This document shows, one piece after another, positions 62,405-64,000 of a stretch of 64,000 nucleotides of DNA. The stretch comes from Mesorhizobium sp. YC-39. GTDB lineage: Bacteria > Pseudomonadota > Alphaproteobacteria > Rhizobiales > Rhizobiaceae. Under the pieces are notes generated by a model. The model did no database searches and was not told the DNA's origin. It saw only the letters and a program-made list of their open reading frames with translations. The stretch's first letter is position 1; every line of letters begins with the position of its first letter. The translations under genes and the position numbers were made by a program. The stretch spans positions 1,364,001 to 1,428,000 of the forward strand of contig NZ_JAOWPS010000001.1 in NCBI RefSeq assembly GCF_025753795.1, written 5' to 3'.

Positions 62405-63745
62405 TCAGGACTGATGACGAACCGCGAGTGGCCGCAGCGATACCTGCCTGAGGCCAAGCACGCCAAAGACGAAAAACATCCAGACCGGATCGGCGCGGTG
62501 GAAGAAGAAGCTTTCGAGGAAGGCGTTCAACGCGGTGAACAGCACCACCATCATGAAGAAGTCGCCGAGATAGATGTTCTCCTTGCGCAAGGGGATGCGC
62601 ATATAGTCGCGCAGTGGGGCGATGAGGAAAGTGTAGACCGCCACGCACAGCGCCGGAATGCCCATCAGCACGGCGATGTCGAGATAGCCGTTATGGCCGT
62701 GCACGATGGTTCTGATATCCCAGGGCCGGTCGAAAGGTTGATCCTGGTTCAAGAGCAGCGGCGTGCCCCAGAAGCTCTCATAGCCATAACCGGTCCATGG
62801 CCGCTTCGCCAGCATGTCGCCGGCGAACTCCCACAGCGTCGTGCGTCCGGTGAAGGTCATGTCCGGGAAATAGATCGACGCCAGATATTTTACCGGCGGC
62901 AGGAAGACGATGCCGAGCGTGCCCACCGCCATGGCGATAATTGCCAGACCAAACAGGATCGGTGTGCCGAGCCGCATGCCAATGAGGCTCGGCAACACGA
63001 CGATCAGGATTGAGAACGGCACCAATCCGGCGGTCGTCTTGGATCCGGTGTGGAACATGAAGAACATGGCCGCGCAGAAGATTGCAGCACCCCATAGCCG
63101 CTGCCCGCGCCGATAGAGATAAAGGCCGGCGAAGCTGAAGCAGGCCATAACAGGCCCGGCGATATTCTTGTGGGTGAAGACGCCGCGCCACAGGCCGGCA
63201 TGTTCGGGCTCCTGCGAATCGGCGGTGTGCAGGGCCTCGTGCGGAAAGACGATGAGCCCGACATAGGAGAGCCCCATGACGACGACGATGGTAAAGATGA
63301 TGACTTTCGAAAAGGCTTCTGCGTCGCGCGGAAGCGCCAGGATCGTCGCCATCGTCATAATGCCGATCAACGTGAAGAAAGCAGCGCGCATCGCCGACGG
63401 CGGATCGGTCGCCATCACCACCGACAGCATGAAGAACCCCAGCATCAACAGCCAGGACGGGCTGAGCAGCGAACGCACCACGCGGGGGTCGGCGAACGCC
63501 ATCAGCGAGAAGATCGAGATCGCGCCGAGCGAGCCGAACCCAAGCTGGTTGACGATATCGCCGCCATCGCCGGTCAATTCGGCGCCGGCTGGCTGGAAAG
63601 GGCGGAACGATACCAGGATGACGGTGAACAGCAGCGCGGCGATCGCGGTCGCGACGCCTTCGCGCGTGAACGCCGCGCTGAGCGGCGCGCGTTCAGTTTT
63701 TCTCAGGCTGGCGGTACTGCTCATTGGCATATCCGAATTCGGCAA
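62405..63745 (-). CDS. O-antigen ligase-family membrane protein
   Basis: The 446-residue protein has about eleven membrane helices and a large periplasmic loop. The Wzy_C/WaaL signature is visible in GRTTLWEFAGDMLAKRPWTGYGYESFWG and HGHNGYLDIAVLMG. Such proteins ligate or polymerise surface polysaccharide. Start is ATG 63745 or 63724, both overlapping the upstream glycosyltransferase end by 30-50 bp. The pair recalls exopolysaccharide (exo) gene organisation. Confidence 0.88.
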   Translation of the reverse strand: MPNSDMPMSSTASLRKTERAPLSAAFTREGVATAIAALLFTVILVSFRPFQPAGAELTGDGGDIVNQLGFGSLGAISIFSLMAFADPRVVRSLLSPSWLLMLGFFMLSVVMATDPPSAMRAAFFTLIGIMTMATILALPRDAEAFSKVIIFTIVVVMGLSYVGLIVFPHEALHTADSQEPEHAGLWRGVFTHKNIAGPVMACFSFAGLYLYRRGQRLWGAAIFCAAMFFMFHTGSKTTAGLVPFSILIVVLPSLIGMRLGTPILFGLAIIAMAVGTLGIVFLPPVKYLASIYFPDMTFTGRTTLWEFAGDMLAKRPWTGYGYESFWGTPLLLNQDQPFDRPWDIRTIVHGHNGYLDIAVLMGIPALCVAVYTFLIAPLRDYMRIPLRKENIYLGDFFMMVVLFTALNAFLESFFFHRADPVWMFFVFGVLGLRQVSLRPLAVRHQS

Positions 63746-64000
63746 GCACGCGGCCGAGGGCTACGTGGACGGGGTACAAGGCCGTCGCCAACGATCCCGT
63801 TCGCGCCAGCCTGACCGCGCCGCGAAACGGCGAGGCGGCAAGCAGCGCCAGGCTCTTCAGAAAGACCTTGGTGCCGGCGAATGGGGTGCCGGCCCGCTTC
63901 TTCTTCTCGACCAGTGTCGAGATGACGCCGTTGCGCAGGCTGCGGGCGCGGATCCAGTCGGCCTCGACGCGCCGGGCCGGAACGGTTTCATGCACTTGTC
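63693..64000 (-). CDS. Glycosyltransferase C-terminus (ExoM-like), 5' part outside window
   Basis: The minus-strand frame is open to the window edge at 64000. The visible 100 or so residues include HETVPARRVEADWIRARSLRNGV, which matches the region after the GT-A catalytic domain in ExoM-type succinoglycan glycosyltransferases. A basic amphipathic tail follows, ending FGYANEQYRQPEKN. The catalytic domain lies beyond the window, so the sugar cannot be judged. Confidence 0.65.
   Translation of the reverse strand, partial: QVHETVPARRVEADWIRARSLRNGVISTLVEKKKRAGTPFAGTKVFLKSLALLAASPFRGAVRLARTGSLATALYPVHVALGRVLAEFGYANEQYRQPEKN

Overview
The window reads as chromosome of an alphaproteobacterium of the Rhizobiales, most likely Mesorhizobium or a close relative. 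Supporting signs are the high GC content, the rhizobial order infA-maf-yacG-tRNA-Phe and UPF0262-hisD-DUF2948-murA, the dispersed rhizobial palindromes, and the many ABC uptake systems. The genus is inferred from gene content and order; no search was run.

Layout. Bases 1-2123 are a scar of an older tRNA-Phe-linked island: a short-chain dehydrogenase cut by the window edge, an AmiC-like gene that loses its C-terminal two thirds, and a P4-type integrase truncated at the same junction. Bases 2123-8570 are core chromosome, almost all on the minus strand: tRNA-Phe, yacG, maf, infA, an LMW phosphatase, UPF0262, hisD, DUF2948, murA and a small conserved basic protein.

Bases 8617-31713 are a 23.1 kb integrative island inserted in the 3' end of tRNA-Thr(GGT). 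A 28-bp perfect direct repeat marks both ends, and a tyrosine recombinase lies just inside the left end. Its cargo is mostly defence-like. It holds (a) a GIY-YIG-like protein, an SNF2 helicase, an unrecognised coiled-coil protein and a Type III Mod/Res pair; (b) a Rep-like protein divergent from an XRE regulator; (c) a secreted caspase-like protein; (d) a NYN-LOTUS protein and an MltR-family protein; and (e) a three-gene overlapping operon of SIR2-like protein, small protein and Rad50/SMC-like ATPase, which fits a Lamassu system with a SIR2 effector. An integrase relic and a frameshifted LysR relic show that the island has been remodelled.

From 31.9 kb on the window is metabolic and envelope chromosome. 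It holds an SRPBCC-quinone reductase fusion, an SRPBCC protein and a flotillin. A long minus-strand run then encodes a FAH-family hydrolase, an alpha/beta hydrolase, an amidohydrolase and a complete branched-chain-type ABC importer whose last ATPase is fused to a Tm-1-like (UPF0261) domain. A divergent FadR-type regulator faces this run. Next come a ROK regulator facing a ribose/rhamnose-type importer (ATPase-permease fusion, permease, binding protein) and a GATase1-like protein. The rest is a DUF1236 protein with a clear terminator, a transglutaminase, a YihY membrane protein, an SDR, a Tat-exported multicopper oxidase, a SAF-type dehydrogenase, a universal stress protein, proC, an O-antigen ligase and the end of a glycosyltransferase.
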